Notes: generated by a model not told the origin, from the sequence alone. A DNA stretch of 64,000 bases from Collimonas arenae (GCF_000786695.1 NZ_CP009962.1:4526001-4590000), one strand, 5' to 3'. Counted from the first letter of the stretch, positions 1-9,965 are shown. Numbers and translations: made by a program.

Positions 1-147
1 CTGGCCGGTTTTGTCAGTCCTTTCCTGGTTGGCTGGCTGAAGGATACGACGCATAGCAACGAGACCGGCATGTTCATGCTGGCTGGCATGCTGGTGGTCG
101 GCGCCATTGCGATCTTGCGGACGCCGCCTAAAATGGTTAATCGCTGA
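1..147 (+). CDS. MFS transporter, C-terminal end (partial)
   Basis: The window opens inside a reading frame that runs 48 codons to a TGA. The residues (segment GFVSPFLVGWLKD, then a hydrophobic helix FMLAGMLVVGAIAIL) look like the last transmembrane helices of an anion:cation symporter (ACS) type major facilitator. Family assignment is inferred from this short tail. It lies 45 bp upstream of otnI and denD on the same strand, so it is probably the uptake permease for the sugar acid (erythronate or a similar tetronate) that those enzymes degrade. The N-terminal part lies outside the window. Confidence 0.6.
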   Translation: MAGFVSPFLVGWLKDTTHSNETGMFMLAGMLVVGAIAILRTPPKMVNR

Positions 148-192
148 CAGCGCGTTTCCAAGACAATTTCAAGATTTTTACAGGAGTTTGCA

Positions 193-981
193 ATGCCGCG
201 TTTTGCCGCCAATCTGACCATGATGTATAACGAACACGCTTTCCTTGAGCGCTTTGCTGCCGCGGCCAAGGATGGTTTCAAGGGCGTGGAATTCCTGTTC
301 CCGTATGAGCACGCCGCCGCCGAGCTGCATACACGGTTGCAGGACAACGGCTTGACGCAAGCATTGTTCAACGCACCGCCGGGCGACTGGGCTGGCGGAG
401 AGCGCGGTATTGCCTCCTTGCCGGGACGCGAAGATGAATTCAAGCGCAGTGTCGCCACCGGCCTGGAATACGCGCAAGTTCTTGGTAACCGCAAGTTGCA
501 TGTCATGGCGGGCCTGATCCAGCCGCAACAGGATCGTGCCCGTCATCGCGCGGTGTATCTGGACAACCTGGCTTACGCGGCTGCGCAAGCGGCCGCGCAC
601 GGCATCACGATTGTGATCGAACCGATCAATACGCGAGACATTCCCGGCTTCTTCCTGAATCGCCAGGATGAAGCGCAAGCGATTTGCGCCGAGGTCGGCT
701 GCGACAACCTGCAGGTGCAGTTCGACCTGTATCACTGCCAGATCGTCGAGGGCGACCTGGCAGTCAAACTCAAGCGCGACATGCTGCGTCCGCAAGCCGG
801 CATCGGCCACATCCAGATTGCCGGCGTGCCGGAGCGGCATGAACCGGATATCGGTGAGATCAATTATCCCTACCTGTTCGAACTGATCGACACACTCGGT
901 TACCAGGGCTGGGTCGGCTGCGAATACCGGCCGCGCGCAGACACTTCTGCAGGGCTGGGCTGGCTCAAGCCCTGGCTCTAA
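193..981 (+). CDS. otnI: 2-oxo-tetronate isomerase (hydroxypyruvate isomerase family)
   Basis: 262 residues, the usual length of the Hyi/OtnI TIM-barrel family. The N-terminus [14 protein letters not shown], the segment [11 protein letters not shown] and the later [15 protein letters not shown] and GWVGCEYRP are typical of the family; the His and Glu residues in these strands form the metal site. OtnI interconverts 2-oxo-tetronate and 3-oxo-tetronate in the cytosol during D-threonate/D-erythronate breakdown. An AGGAG ribosome site precedes the ATG. The next gene, 21 bp downstream, is a DenD-like dehydrogenase, which favours OtnI over glyoxylate-pathway Hyi. The kinase and aldolase of the pathway (OtnK, OtnC) are not in the window. 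Confidence 0.8.
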   Translation: MPRFAANLTMMYNEHAFLERFAAAAKDGFKGVEFLFPYEHAAAELHTRLQDNGLTQALFNAPPGDWAGGERGIASLPGREDEFKRSVATGLEYAQVLGNRKLHVMAGLIQPQQDRARHRAVYLDNLAYAAAQAAAHGITIVIEPINTRDIPGFFLNRQDEAQAICAEVGCDNLQVQFDLYHCQIVEGDLAVKLKRDMLRPQAGIGHIQIAGVPERHEPDIGEINYPYLFELIDTLGYQGWVGCEYRPRADTSAGLGWLKPWL

Positions 982-1002
982 AAATTTTCAAAAGGAATTC
1001 AC

Positions 1003-1980
1003 ATGCAAGTAGTCATCACCGGCGGCGCCGGATTTCTGGGGCAACGCCTGGCGCACAGTCTGCTCAAGCAAGGAAGCTTGCCAGACCGTAGCGGCCAGTT
1101 GCAAACCATCGACAAGATCATCCTGGTGGACGTGGTCGCCGCCAGCGGCTTCGACGATGCGCGGATTGAACAAATCACGGGCGACATCACCGACAGCGCC
1201 TTGCTGGAACGCGTGATCACAACGCAGACTGCGGCAATCTTTCACTTGGCGGCGATTGTCAGCGGCCAGGCGGAAGCCGATTTCGATCTCGGCATGCGCA
1301 TCAACCTGGACGCTTCGCGCCTGCTGCTGGAACGCTGCCGCGCTTGCGGCCATGCGCCACGCGTGATTTTCACCAGTTCGGTGGCGGTATTCGGCGGCGT
1401 GCTGCCAGCGGTGGTACAGGATCACACCGCACTCAATCCACAATCGTCCTACGGCACGCAAAAGGCGATCGCCGAGCTGCTGCTCAACGATTTCAGCCGC
1501 AAAGGCTTTGTCGACGGCCGCGTGCTGCGCCTGCCGACCATCAGCGTGCGCCCCGGCAAACCAAACCTGGCCGCCTCCTCCTTCGCCAGCGGCATCATCC
1601 GCGAACCGCTCAACGGCCAGCCTGCCGTCTGTCCTGTTGCGCCGGATGTGCGGCTATGGCTGCTGTCGCCGCGTAAGGTGATCGCCTGCCTGATCCATGG
1701 CTATACGCTGCCTGCCGACATCCTGGGTAAAAGCCGGACCATCAATTTGCCGGGGATATCAGTCACCGTGGCAGAAATGGTCGCGGCGCTGGAGCGCGTT
1801 GCGGGCAAGGAAGTCGCGGCACGGATCGAATGGGCGCATGACCCCGCCATCGACCGGATTATTTCGAGCTGGCCTGGCGCCTGGGACGCCAAACGCGCCG
1901 TCGACCTGGGCTTCGTTGGTGAAACCAGTTTCGATGAAGTTGTACGCGCTTATATCGAGGATGATTTACCGGCGGCATAA
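1003..1980 (+). CDS. denD: D-erythronate dehydrogenase (NAD-dependent epimerase family)
   Basis: 325 residues, an extended short-chain dehydrogenase. It shows the nucleotide motif GGAGFLGQRLA near the N-terminus, a Ser at SSVAVFG and the catalytic YGTQKAIAE (YxxxK) near residues 150-160. DenD oxidises D-erythronate at C2 or C3 with NAD to give 2-oxo-tetronate, the substrate of OtnI. AAAAGGAATTC precedes the start. It follows otnI by 21 bp and is in one operon with it. The substrate is inferred from the pairing with otnI; a sequence alone cannot exclude another sugar acid. Confidence 0.78.
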   Translation: MQVVITGGAGFLGQRLAHSLLKQGSLPDRSGQLQTIDKIILVDVVAASGFDDARIEQITGDITDSALLERVITTQTAAIFHLAAIVSGQAEADFDLGMRINLDASRLLLERCRACGHAPRVIFTSSVAVFGGVLPAVVQDHTALNPQSSYGTQKAIAELLLNDFSRKGFVDGRVLRLPTISVRPGKPNLAASSFASGIIREPLNGQPAVCPVAPDVRLWLLSPRKVIACLIHGYTLPADILGKSRTINLPGISVTVAEMVAALERVAGKEVAARIEWAHDPAIDRIISSWPGAWDAKRAVDLGFVGETSFDEVVRAYIEDDLPAA

Positions 1981-2102
1981 GCTCACGGTGGCCATATCAT
2001 GTCTTTTTGATATGCACCAATTCCGCCCGGTCTTGCGATCCTTGCGATTCATAAGGCAGCGGTACGGTAAGATTGTCACTTTATGACTTTTACCCAGCCG
2101 AC

Positions 2103-4346
2103 ATGAAGACCAGCTCTTTCCAGCACTTAGTCCGCTTGCTCAGGGGCGCGCTGTTGCTGTTTTGCTTGCTGCTGGCAAACGGCGTCCCCGCCCAGGCAGC
2201 CACGGCTGCCGCCAGCGCAGCCAGCACGCCGCCGCCCGCCGCCGCGCCATCGCCGCTAGACTCGTTGTCCAAGGCACTACAAAGCAACCCCGCCACCGGC
2301 AGCCTGGTGGCGACGCTGATCCAGGCGGAAAAGCAAAACAGCGAAACCTCGCCGAATCAAAAGGGCTTCATGGGGCTGATTTCCAACAGTCTCGACGCTT
2401 TCCAGGCACACCTGCACCAAGTGGTCACGCCGGAAAAATACTGGGCCACGCAATTCTCCCTGGCCTGGCAGGACCTGTCGACCATCCTCCAGCGCCAGGA
2501 GCATGAAACCGGCTGGCAGGTATTGACCAACTTCCTGGAAATGATGGCGCTGTTTGGCGTAGTGGCCTTTAGCATTTTTTACACCAGCAAGCGCTTGCAC
2601 CAGTATTTCAAAGTCGACACGACGCTGCCGGCCGATCCCAGTCTCAAGGAATTGCTGCTGTATATCGTGCGCCACATCGCGCCGATTCTGCTAGCGCTGG
2701 TGGCTGTAATCATCGCGGTGATCATCCTTAAGTCTTCGCAGGGACCGTCGCTGGGACGAACGCTGGCGACCGTCCTGCTATACACGCTGGTCGGCGCACG
2801 GCTGTTCCAGGCGGTATGCGCAATCATCATGACGCTGTCGCATGGCGGCCACCGCCTGGTGGCGGTGCATATCCTGTTCAGGCGCGGCTGGAAGCTGCTG
2901 TACGTGATCGGCTGCGCCGGCTGGCTGGGCGACGCGCTCAACAATCCGCAAGTCAATCAAATCATCGGCGTGCACCTGGCTGACGTCGTCTCTACCCTGT
3001 CCAGCCTGGTGGCCGCCATATTGGGCGGGCTGTTCGCCTTGCTGTTCCGGCGTCCGGTGGCGCACATCATCCGCAACCGGCCCCTGGCGGTGCGGCGCGA
3101 CCATCCGGCGCGCATGGAAACGCTGGAAGTGATCGCAGCGCTATGGTACGTGCCGATCCTGCTGCTGAGCGTCACCGTCAGCATCGCCACCGTGCTCGAC
3201 CTGGCCAGCAGCAATTCCGCCCTCAATCACGCCTTGAGCAGCGCCGCACTGCTGATCGCCATGTTCTTTTTCAGCGCGCTATTGCAGCGTACCCGCAGCC
3301 GCAAGCTGGCGTCTGCGCCTCTGCGTCGGCAGTCGCCTTATATCCGGCGCCTGAGCAACGTTGGATTCAGCATACTGCAGCTGGTGTTGTGGATCGGCTT
3401 CTTCGAGTTGTTAACCAGGATCTGGGAACATTCGCTGCTGGATTTTGCCAACGCCACCCTGATCGGCCAGATGATCATGGCCACCCTCGGCAAGATCGGC
3501 GTCACCCTGGTGGTCGCCTGGCTGGTCTGGATCATCCTCGACACTTTTATCCAGGAAGCCATTACTCCCAGCCGCAACAGCCGTTATGCGCGCAAGAACC
3601 CCAGCACGCGCATGCGCACCATCTTGCCCTTGCTGCGCAATGCACTGATGTTGCTGATCCTGACCATCACCGTGATAACTACGCTGGCCAATCTCGGTAT
3701 CAACGTGACGCCGTTGCTGGCCTCGGCCGGGGTGGTCGGGCTGGCGTTCGGCTTCGGTTCGCAATCGCTGGTCAAAGACCTGATCACCGGCGTCTTCATC
3801 CTGATGGAAGATTCAATGTCGGTCGGCGACTGGGTCGATGTCGGTAACGGCCACGCCGGCACCGTCGAGAGCCTGACGATACGTACGGTAAAGCTGCGCG
3901 ATGGCAACGGCTCGGTGCACAGTGTGCCGTTTTCGCAAATCACGGCGATCAAGAACGACTCGCGCGAATACACATACGCCACGCTGAAGCTCAATGTGAC
4001 GCACGATTCCGACGTCGACCAGGCGCTGCGCCTGATGCGGGAAACCGGCGCCGAGATGCTGGAAGACCGCCGCCTGCGCCGCCTGCTGCTGCAACCGATC
4101 GAGATCTACGGCGTCAATGGTTTCGATTTGAACGGGGTGGCGCTGCTGGCAGGTATCCGCACCAAGCCGCAAACCCAGAACGAAGTGATGCGCGGCTTTA
4201 ATCTGCGCATCAAGAAGAAGGTGGATGACGAACCGAAGGTGCATTTCTCCAGCGAATGGGCCAGCTTCCCGCTGGCTGCGGTGGAACCCTCGGCAACATC
4301 GGGTAAGACCGCAACCGATACGCCTGCGGCCAGCGTAAAACCATAA
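2103..4346 (+). CDS. MscS-family mechanosensitive channel, YbiO-like
   Basis: 747 residues from the ATG chosen here; a TTG 30 bp upstream is in frame, but the ATG begins a good signal peptide (hydrophobic LLLFCLLLANGVPAQA). A long periplasmic segment is followed by about ten membrane helices. The C-terminal MscS core has the pore helix and beta-domain entry: LLASAGVVGLAFGFGSQ, LVKDLITGVFILMEDSM and the beta-domain sequence VGDWVDV around residues 560-610. The size matches E. coli YbiO/MscK-like large MscS proteins rather than MscS itself (about 286). Such channels gate open on membrane tension to release solutes on hypo-osmotic shock. It appears monocistronic. Confidence 0.85.
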   Translation: MKTSSFQHLVRLLRGALLLFCLLLANGVPAQAATAAASAASTPPPAAAPSPLDSLSKALQSNPATGSLVATLIQAEKQNSETSPNQKGFMGLISNSLDAFQAHLHQVVTPEKYWATQFSLAWQDLSTILQRQEHETGWQVLTNFLEMMALFGVVAFSIFYTSKRLHQYFKVDTTLPADPSLKELLLYIVRHIAPILLALVAVIIAVIILKSSQGPSLGRTLATVLLYTLVGARLFQAVCAIIMTLSHGGHRLVAVHILFRRGWKLLYVIGCAGWLGDALNNPQVNQIIGVHLADVVSTLSSLVAAILGGLFALLFRRPVAHIIRNRPLAVRRDHPARMETLEVIAALWYVPILLLSVTVSIATVLDLASSNSALNHALSSAALLIAMFFFSALLQRTRSRKLASAPLRRQSPYIRRLSNVGFSILQLVLWIGFFELLTRIWEHSLLDFANATLIGQMIMATLGKIGVTLVVAWLVWIILDTFIQEAITPSRNSRYARKNPSTRMRTILPLLRNALMLLILTITVITTLANLGINVTPLLASAGVVGLAFGFGSQSLVKDLITGVFILMEDSMSVGDWVDVGNGHAGTVESLTIRTVKLRDGNGSVHSVPFSQITAIKNDSREYTYATLKLNVTHDSDVDQALRLMRETGAEMLEDRRLRRLLLQPIEIYGVNGFDLNGVALLAGIRTKPQTQNEVMRGFNLRIKKKVDDEPKVHFSSEWASFPLAAVEPSATSGKTATDTPAASVKP

Positions 4347-4381
4347 CCCGCCATAATCCACAACAACCCGCAACAACCCGA

Positions 4382-5029
4382 TTATTTGATGCGGCAGCTC
4401 AGCAGCCAGTAATATTCCAGGCGCAAGATGCGTAGTTCGCGCGTAATCGGCGCAAGTTTCTTGCGCAAGCCGCTATCGGTCGGGAAGTTTTTCATGACTT
4501 CATAACGCTCGCCGTCAGGCAGGGTGCGGAACTGATAGGTATTGCCGTCGGCATCGGTACGGGCGATCGGCGTGCTCTGCTCTTCGACGTAGCCGTTGTC
4601 GATCATCACCAGTACGATATCCTTACCGAGTTTCTCGCGCAGCTGGGCAATGAATCGGACCTGGTCCTGGCGTCCTACGTGCGACCACCAGAAACCCAGG
4701 AAACAGGCAGTGAACTGCCGGTCCGGCTGGAAAGTGTTGATGTCTTGCAGTGCGAAAGTTGCTATGTCGGCGGGCAAATTCTTGGCCTTTGCCAGGGCAA
4801 TCATTTCCGGATTGATATCGGTCGCCAGCACTGATTTCGCCGTGGCGGCGATCTGTTCGGTCCAGAAGCCGGTGCCGCATGCCAGCTCCAGCACGTCATG
4901 GCCTTCCATCAATTCCTGCACCCGTACCTGCAGGGTCAGCAACTCGTCCTGGCGCTCCGGGCGCTGGTAAATCTCTTCGTAGGTCGCAGCACGTTTGGCG
5001 TAATAAGCCGCCATATCAGTATTAATCAT
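4382..5029 (-). CDS. Class I SAM-dependent methyltransferase
   Basis: 215 residues. Motif I for S-adenosylmethionine binding is visible as DVLELACGTGFWTEQIA around residues 60-75, followed by an acidic motif (VLATDINPEMI) and FALQDINTF. The fold is therefore a Rossmann-like class I methyltransferase; the substrate cannot be read from the sequence. The start overlaps the stop of the ClC gene by 4 bp (ATGA), so the two are translationally coupled. It is convergent with the upstream mechanosensitive channel gene, with only 35 bp between the stops. Confidence 0.8.
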   Translation of the reverse strand: MINTDMAAYYAKRAATYEEIYQRPERQDELLTLQVRVQELMEGHDVLELACGTGFWTEQIAATAKSVLATDINPEMIALAKAKNLPADIATFALQDINTFQPDRQFTACFLGFWWSHVGRQDQVRFIAQLREKLGKDIVLVMIDNGYVEEQSTPIARTDADGNTYQFRTLPDGERYEVMKNFPTDSGLRKKLAPITRELRILRLEYYWLLSCRIK

Positions 5030-6474
5030 TTTTCCATTCCGTTTCGCTGCTCGTTTTGCAATTCATTGTCTGACGCATTCTTCACTTCCTTCATTTCCTT
5101 CACTTCTGTTTTTTCTGAATCCATCTGCCCGGCATTCGGTGGCATGGCTCCCGCACAGGCTACCCGGTACCGTTCCGACAGCGCGTCATACAGCGGCGGC
5201 GCAAAGAAGCGCGAGACGCGGCTGGCAATCAGAGCGGTGGCCATCAGCGAGATCACCAGCGCATGGCCGTTGATCATTTCCATGACAATCACGAACGCGG
5301 TAATCGGCGATTGCGTGACCGCTGCCAGATAACCTACCATCGCCAATGCGATCAGCATCGGCAACGACGTGTTGCTGAATACCTGATGCAGCAAATTACC
5401 AAAACCGGCGCCGATCGACAGCGACGGTGCGAATATCCCGCCTGGAATACCGGGCAGGTACGATGACACCATCGACGCCATTTTCAAAAATGGATAAAAC
5501 ACCGACAGATGCTGGTGTCCTTCCAGCACGCCTTTAGCCTCGACATAGCCGCTGCCGAAAGTGGCGCCGCCGGCGATGACGCCGATTACCGCCACGGCCA
5601 GGCCGCACAGCGCGCCGAAAGCAATCGGCCGGTTGCTGCGCAGATCCTGCAGCTTGACGGGAATCCAGCGCTTGGTATTAAGCAGCAACCAGCAAAACAT
5701 ACCGCCTGCTACGCCGGTCAGGATTCCGGTCACCAGTACCGCCAGCGCCAGCATGTCGGTCAACGCGCTGTCGATTTGGATGGTGCCGAAGTAAGTATAG
5801 TTACCGTTCAGGCCCAGCGCTACCGCACCGGCAAAGATGATCACGGTAATCACCACGCCGCTGGCGCGATGTTCAAAGCTGCGCGTCAGCTCCTCAATCG
5901 CAAACACGATCCCGGCTAGCGGCGTGTTGAATGCGGCCGACAAACCGGCGGCAGCGCCAGCCAGTATCAAACGTCGCTCGAGAGCGGCGCTGGCGCGCGG
6001 ATACAGGCGTCGCAAATTAAACATCAAGGCAGCGCCAACCTGTACCGTAGGGCCTTCGCGGCCGATAGTGAAGCCGCCCAGGATACCGATGAAGGAAACA
6101 CCGATCTTCCCCAGCAGCAGTTTCACCGACAGCAGCGATTGGCCGCGCCGGGTAGTGTCTTCTTCCAGCGTCGCAATCACTTGCGGAATCCCGCTCCCCT
6201 CGGAGCCGGGAAAATAGCGCCGCGTGATCCAGACGCACAAGGCGCCGACCGCTGGCGTGAGAAACAACGGTAGCCAGAAATGCGATTGCTGCATGGAGCG
6301 GAACATGCCAAAGCCGACATCCATCAGCCATGCGTACAGCACAGCGACCAGGCCTACCAGTACCGCCCCCATCCATAAAATGCCGTATTTACGCCAGGCG
6401 CGCCGCACCTGACGCAGCGTCTGATCGGAAAAACTGGGGGGAAGCGGATTCATGGGATTTGGGCGCAAAGACAT
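5026..6474 (-). CDS. ClC-family chloride channel / Cl-/H+ antiporter
   Basis: 482 residues, multi-helix membrane protein. The three chloride-selectivity signatures are present in order: GSGIPQV, GREGPTVQ (with the gating Glu) and GIPGGIFAPSL. A second Glu in FAIEELTRSF corresponds to the internal proton Glu of E. coli ClcA, and a conserved Tyr occurs in PPLYDALSER. Together these indicate a proton-coupled antiporter rather than a passive channel. Length resembles ClcB/ClcA. The ATG at 6474 is used; an in-frame ATG at 6453 is equally possible since neither has a clear ribosome site. It is co-transcribed with the downstream methyltransferase gene (4 bp overlap). Confidence 0.88.
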   Translation of the reverse strand: MSLRPNPMNPLPPSFSDQTLRQVRRAWRKYGILWMGAVLVGLVAVLYAWLMDVGFGMFRSMQQSHFWLPLFLTPAVGALCVWITRRYFPGSEGSGIPQVIATLEEDTTRRGQSLLSVKLLLGKIGVSFIGILGGFTIGREGPTVQVGAALMFNLRRLYPRASAALERRLILAGAAAGLSAAFNTPLAGIVFAIEELTRSFEHRASGVVITVIIFAGAVALGLNGNYTYFGTIQIDSALTDMLALAVLVTGILTGVAGGMFCWLLLNTKRWIPVKLQDLRSNRPIAFGALCGLAVAVIGVIAGGATFGSGYVEAKGVLEGHQHLSVFYPFLKMASMVSSYLPGIPGGIFAPSLSIGAGFGNLLHQVFSNTSLPMLIALAMVGYLAAVTQSPITAFVIVMEMINGHALVISLMATALIASRVSRFFAPPLYDALSERYRVACAGAMPPNAGQMDSEKTEVKEMKEVKNASDNELQNEQRNGMEK

Positions 6475-6637
6475 GATTATAAATTATCCCCGCGTGTTTC
6501 CCTCCTACATGCTGTCGGCATATCAACGGAATCGGCTCAAAACGGGGATAAAGTCTGCAATTACATATTGCCAAAAACCAACCTAATCACTGTACAGCCA
6601 TCTGGGACCATAGAACGAGATTTACTTAGATGCTTAT

Positions 6638-7699
6638 TTAGATGCGATAGTTTTTCAGCCAGATCCTGATGTTTTTGACATCATCAAATGCCAGTAATTC
6701 GCCTTTGAGTGCGTTGATATGCTGCTGCATCTCCCTGATATCGTTTTTCAGATAACGCATCGCCAGCGCGGGAGACAGCGCCTCTTTCGCGCTGAAATGG
6801 AAGCGCATCCTGAAATCGGCCTCGACGCCGGCAATTTCCTCTCGCAATTCAGTCAATTGTTCGGTGAGAACCTTGTTGTAATGCTTCAGGCGCTCCTCGC
6901 TGAGAGAGTTGATTTTTCGCTGGTCGATTTGCTCGATTTCCAGTTGCAGCTCCAGCAATCCGAGTAAGTCCTTCTTGTCGTAGGCGATATTCACTCTTTG
7001 CATCAGCACCGTCTTGCGCTCTCGCTCCAAGGTATCCGGCTCGCGATCGGGATGCAAGGCGCTGGCCAGTTTTCGGTAGACTTCGCGTATCGACTGGCTG
7101 ACATTCTTTTTCTCTTCTTCCTGCGCGGCTTCCCTGGCGGCGGCCTTCGCCGACTTTTTGCGCTTGGCGGAGCGCGCGTCGGCATGCCTCGCATTTTCCT
7201 CTGACGCACCAGAACCAACAGCACTAGACTCCTGTTCCGGCGCGGCATCCACCACATCTCTCTCTTCGTCGTCGAAGTCGCTATGGCTATGGCTATGGCT
7301 ATGGCTATGGCTATGGCTATGGCTATGGCTATGGCTATGCATGTTGTAGATCTGCTTCAAATCCGCAGCCTCACCGCCTGCGATCAGCGCAGCGCTGACT
7401 GTGCAGATCACATGGCTGATTTTTTCCTGGTCGCTCTTGCTCAAACCCTTGGCAGAATAAACGGCGTCAAGGGTGCGCACCAGTTTTGCCCGCAATCCGT
7501 TGTAGCTGCGAATCAGCGGTTGAAACTGGCTGACATACTGTTTTTGGTGCTGCAGAATCATCTCCTGCCATGCCGTCAGCTGTTGGCGCTCGGTCTCTAT
7601 TTTCCTGATCAGGTCGTTGAATATTTTCTGGCCTTGCGACAGACTGGCTCGTCCAACCTGTTCGACAACATTGAGCGCCTTGGTGTCTGTTTTTTTCAT
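6638..7699 (-). CDS. J-motif protein with a His-Ser repeat
   Basis: 353 residues from the ATG at 7699; the open frame extends upstream only through a TTG start and the extra 49 residues look non-coding. Order: an N-terminal helical region rich in charged residues, a central tract of ten His-Ser repeats, an acidic and a basic low-complexity stretch, then REVYRKLASALHPDRE, which carries the HPD tripeptide of DnaJ domains, and a C-terminal helical region with LKHYNKVLTEQLTEL. J-domain proteins stimulate Hsp70; here the domain sits mid-protein and without a zinc or substrate-binding domain, so partner and role are unknown. The gene stands alone, divergent from the MFS gene to its right. Confidence 0.7.
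   Translation of the reverse strand: MKKTDTKALNVVEQVGRASLSQGQKIFNDLIRKIETERQQLTAWQEMILQHQKQYVSQFQPLIRSYNGLRAKLVRTLDAVYSAKGLSKSDQEKISHVICTVSAALIAGGEAADLKQIYNMHSHSHSHSHSHSHSHSHSHSDFDDEERDVVDAAPEQESSAVGSGASEENARHADARSAKRKKSAKAAAREAAQEEEKKNVSQSIREVYRKLASALHPDREPDTLERERKTVLMQRVNIAYDKKDLLGLLELQLEIEQIDQRKINSLSEERLKHYNKVLTEQLTELREEIAGVEADFRMRFHFSAKEALSPALAMRYLKNDIREMQQHINALKGELLAFDDVKNIRIWLKNYRI
7281..7340. repeat. Hexanucleotide tandem repeat (CTATGG, ten units)
   Basis: Nine perfect CTATGG units plus one CTATGC variant run without interruption. They lie inside the J-motif gene and encode ten His-Ser dipeptides on the minus strand. Because the unit is six bases, copy changes would alter the His-Ser number without a frameshift. 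Confidence 0.95.
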
Positions 7700-7926
7700 T
7701 GCTTGATGTTTTTTGTCGTGTGATTTTTCAAATGAAAAAATGGCGTATGGGGTGATTATAAATTGCCGTTGGCCGACGCCGTCCAATACGATACCGGCCG
7801 GCCGCAGCAGAAACCGGTCAAGGAGCGTATGATCTTGTGTTCGCAATAAGCATTTGCCTCGTACCCCCGATTCTCGTTTCCAATGCCCCGTTCCACCAAC
7901 CGGCGACTCCGCCGATAAACAACAAT

Positions 7927-9522
7927 ATGGCTATCCATTCCGCCTCCGCGCATTCGAGCGACCAGGTCTTACCCTTCCGTGAATCATTACTTGCCATGCT
8001 CGGTATTGCTTTCGTGGTGATGCTGGTGGCGCTCGATTCCACCGTGGTCGGCACCGCGCTCCCAACGATCGTTGCCGAACTAAAAGGTTTCGAATTGTAC
8101 GCCTGGGTCGCAACTTCTTATTTGCTCACCTCGGTGATCACAGTGCCGATTTTCGGCCGGCTGGGCGACTTCTACGGCCGCAAGCCATTCGTACTTGTTT
8201 CAATCATCCTGTTCACCGGCGCTTCCATCCTGTGCGGCATGGCCGACAGCATGCTGTGGCTGGTGATCGCCCGCGGCTTGCAGGGTATCGGCGGTGGCAT
8301 GCTGGTCGGCACCGCCTTTGCCTGTATCCCGGACCTGTTCCCCGGCGCCCACGTGCGCCTGCGCTGGCAGGTCATGATGAGCACCGCGTTCGGCATCGCC
8401 ACCGCGGTCGGACCTTCCCTGGGCGGATTCCTGACGCAATACTGGGGCTGGCGCTGGGTGTTCTATGTCAATCTGCCGGTCGGCGTGCTTTCCTTGTTCT
8501 TCGTCTATAAATATCTTCCGCATCTGCGCCACACGCATCCGGACACCAAGATCCGTCTTGACTGGCCAGGTGCGTTGCTGATTACGGCTTCGCTGGGATG
8601 CCTGCAACTGTTTGTTGAAATGTTGCCTAAGCATGGCTTGTCGCTTGGCATGCTGGGTTTGCTGGCGGCCAGCATCGTCAGCTTCGTCGCGCTGTGGAAA
8701 TGGGAACATCACACACCGCAGCCGATCCTGCCTTTCGACCTGCTGCTCGATCCAAAATTGTCGACCTTGTTCCTGCTCTCGGTGCTGAGCGGATTCTCGA
8801 TGTTTTCGCTGATGTTTTATGCGCCTCTGTTGTATCAGGGCGGTTTCGGCCTGTCGCCGCAGGAAGCCGGCCTGCTGATCACGCCGCTGGTGGCTTGCAT
8901 CATGATCGGCAGCATTTCCAATGGCCGCATCATCCCCAGACTCAAGAATCCGAATGTGATGCTGTATATCGGCTTCACCCTGCTTGCGCTGTCCTGTCTT
9001 GGCGTAGTGATTTCGAATCGCTGGACTTCGCATGGCGTGATTGCCGGCTTCATGCTGATCGGTGGCCTGGGGCTCGGCTTCATCCTGCCTAACCTGACCA
9101 TCTTCATTCAGCAGGAAGCTGGCCGCGAACATCTCGGCATCGCAACGGCGCTGATGCAATCCTTGCGCATGATCGGCAGCATGCTAGGCACCGCCATTAT
9201 CGGCACCCTGATCAATCATCTGTATGCAGGCAGCGTGCGGCAAGCGCTGGCTGAACAGAAAGCCGATAGCTGGTATTCCAGTTTTTCCGACCCGCAAATC
9301 CTCATCAGCCACGAGACCCAGACTACCGTGCTGGCGCAGCTGGCCAGCGCCGGCCATCAAGGCCAGCTGTTGCTGGAAGCTGCGCGTGAAGCGTTGATAG
9401 GTTCGATCCACATGGGTGTGGGACTGGCAGTTGTGGTTACCGGGATTGCATTGTGGCTGGTCAGCAAAGTGCCGCTCATTACCCTGCGCATCAAACCAGA
9501 ACCCGGTGTAGTCGCCGAATAG
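7927..9522 (+). CDS. DHA2-family MFS multidrug transporter (EmrB/QacA type)
   Basis: 531 residues from ATG 7927; a GTG at 7837 with an AGGAG 12 bp upstream would add 30 residues. The first helix carries the DHA2 signature LDSTVVGTALPTI, followed by loop motif GRLGDFYGRKP and helix-5 motif WRWVFYVNLPVG, all typical of 14-helix drug:H+ antiporters. It would export amphipathic or cationic compounds across the inner membrane. There is no adjacent membrane-fusion protein or regulator gene, so the substrate is not predictable. Confidence 0.85.
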   Translation: MAIHSASAHSSDQVLPFRESLLAMLGIAFVVMLVALDSTVVGTALPTIVAELKGFELYAWVATSYLLTSVITVPIFGRLGDFYGRKPFVLVSIILFTGASILCGMADSMLWLVIARGLQGIGGGMLVGTAFACIPDLFPGAHVRLRWQVMMSTAFGIATAVGPSLGGFLTQYWGWRWVFYVNLPVGVLSLFFVYKYLPHLRHTHPDTKIRLDWPGALLITASLGCLQLFVEMLPKHGLSLGMLGLLAASIVSFVALWKWEHHTPQPILPFDLLLDPKLSTLFLLSVLSGFSMFSLMFYAPLLYQGGFGLSPQEAGLLITPLVACIMIGSISNGRIIPRLKNPNVMLYIGFTLLALSCLGVVISNRWTSHGVIAGFMLIGGLGLGFILPNLTIFIQQEAGREHLGIATALMQSLRMIGSMLGTAIIGTLINHLYAGSVRQALAEQKADSWYSSFSDPQILISHETQTTVLAQLASAGHQGQLLLEAAREALIGSIHMGVGLAVVVTGIALWLVSKVPLITLRIKPEPGVVAE

Positions 9523-9693
9523 ACAAACGCTATTGTCATCACAGATGCGGTCCGGACGTAGCCAGCCCGGCCTGAAATTCCACTCGAAAAGTACCTAACA
9601 AAGCGTTACATCTCACACGATCTGGAAGCACCTGTATCTGCTTTCCGGTGGCATTCTGAAGTCCTGGCAACTCACTCTGCAAGGACGGACAAA

Positions 9694-9822
9694 ATGAAAA
9701 AGCTCATTACCACGCTGGTGCTCGGCACCATCCTCAGCACCATGCTCAGCGGCTGTATCGTGGCGCCTATCGGCCCCGGTTATTACCACCCGCACTACTA
9801 CCATCCGTATGACCGTTATTAA
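9694..9822 (+). CDS. Small lipoprotein, 42 residues
   Basis: ATG preceded by AAGGAC at 9681. The product begins MKKLITTLVLG, has the lipobox LSGC with the lipidated Cys at residue 21, and ends in a Tyr/His/Pro-rich tail (YYHPHYYHPYDRY). The signal peptide and lipobox are convincing despite the short length. The mature peptide would be only about 22 residues, anchored in a membrane, with a possible metal-binding His/Tyr tail. Function is unknown. Confidence 0.7.
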   Translation: MKKLITTLVLGTILSTMLSGCIVAPIGPGYYHPHYYHPYDRY

Positions 9823-9965
9823 GTCGTGATGGATTTAACCGGTCAGTGCAACGCTTAGCCAATACGAGTGCATCGATATAATTGCCTAACGGAAAATCTA
9901 CAAACTAGCCAGATGTAGATTTTCGTTCGAATACGTTGCCACACGAAAATAAGCATGAAGCCCTT

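Noticed and set aside
7281-7340. CRISPR-like repeat
   Set aside because: The units are six bases long with no spacers and code for His-Ser inside an ORF.
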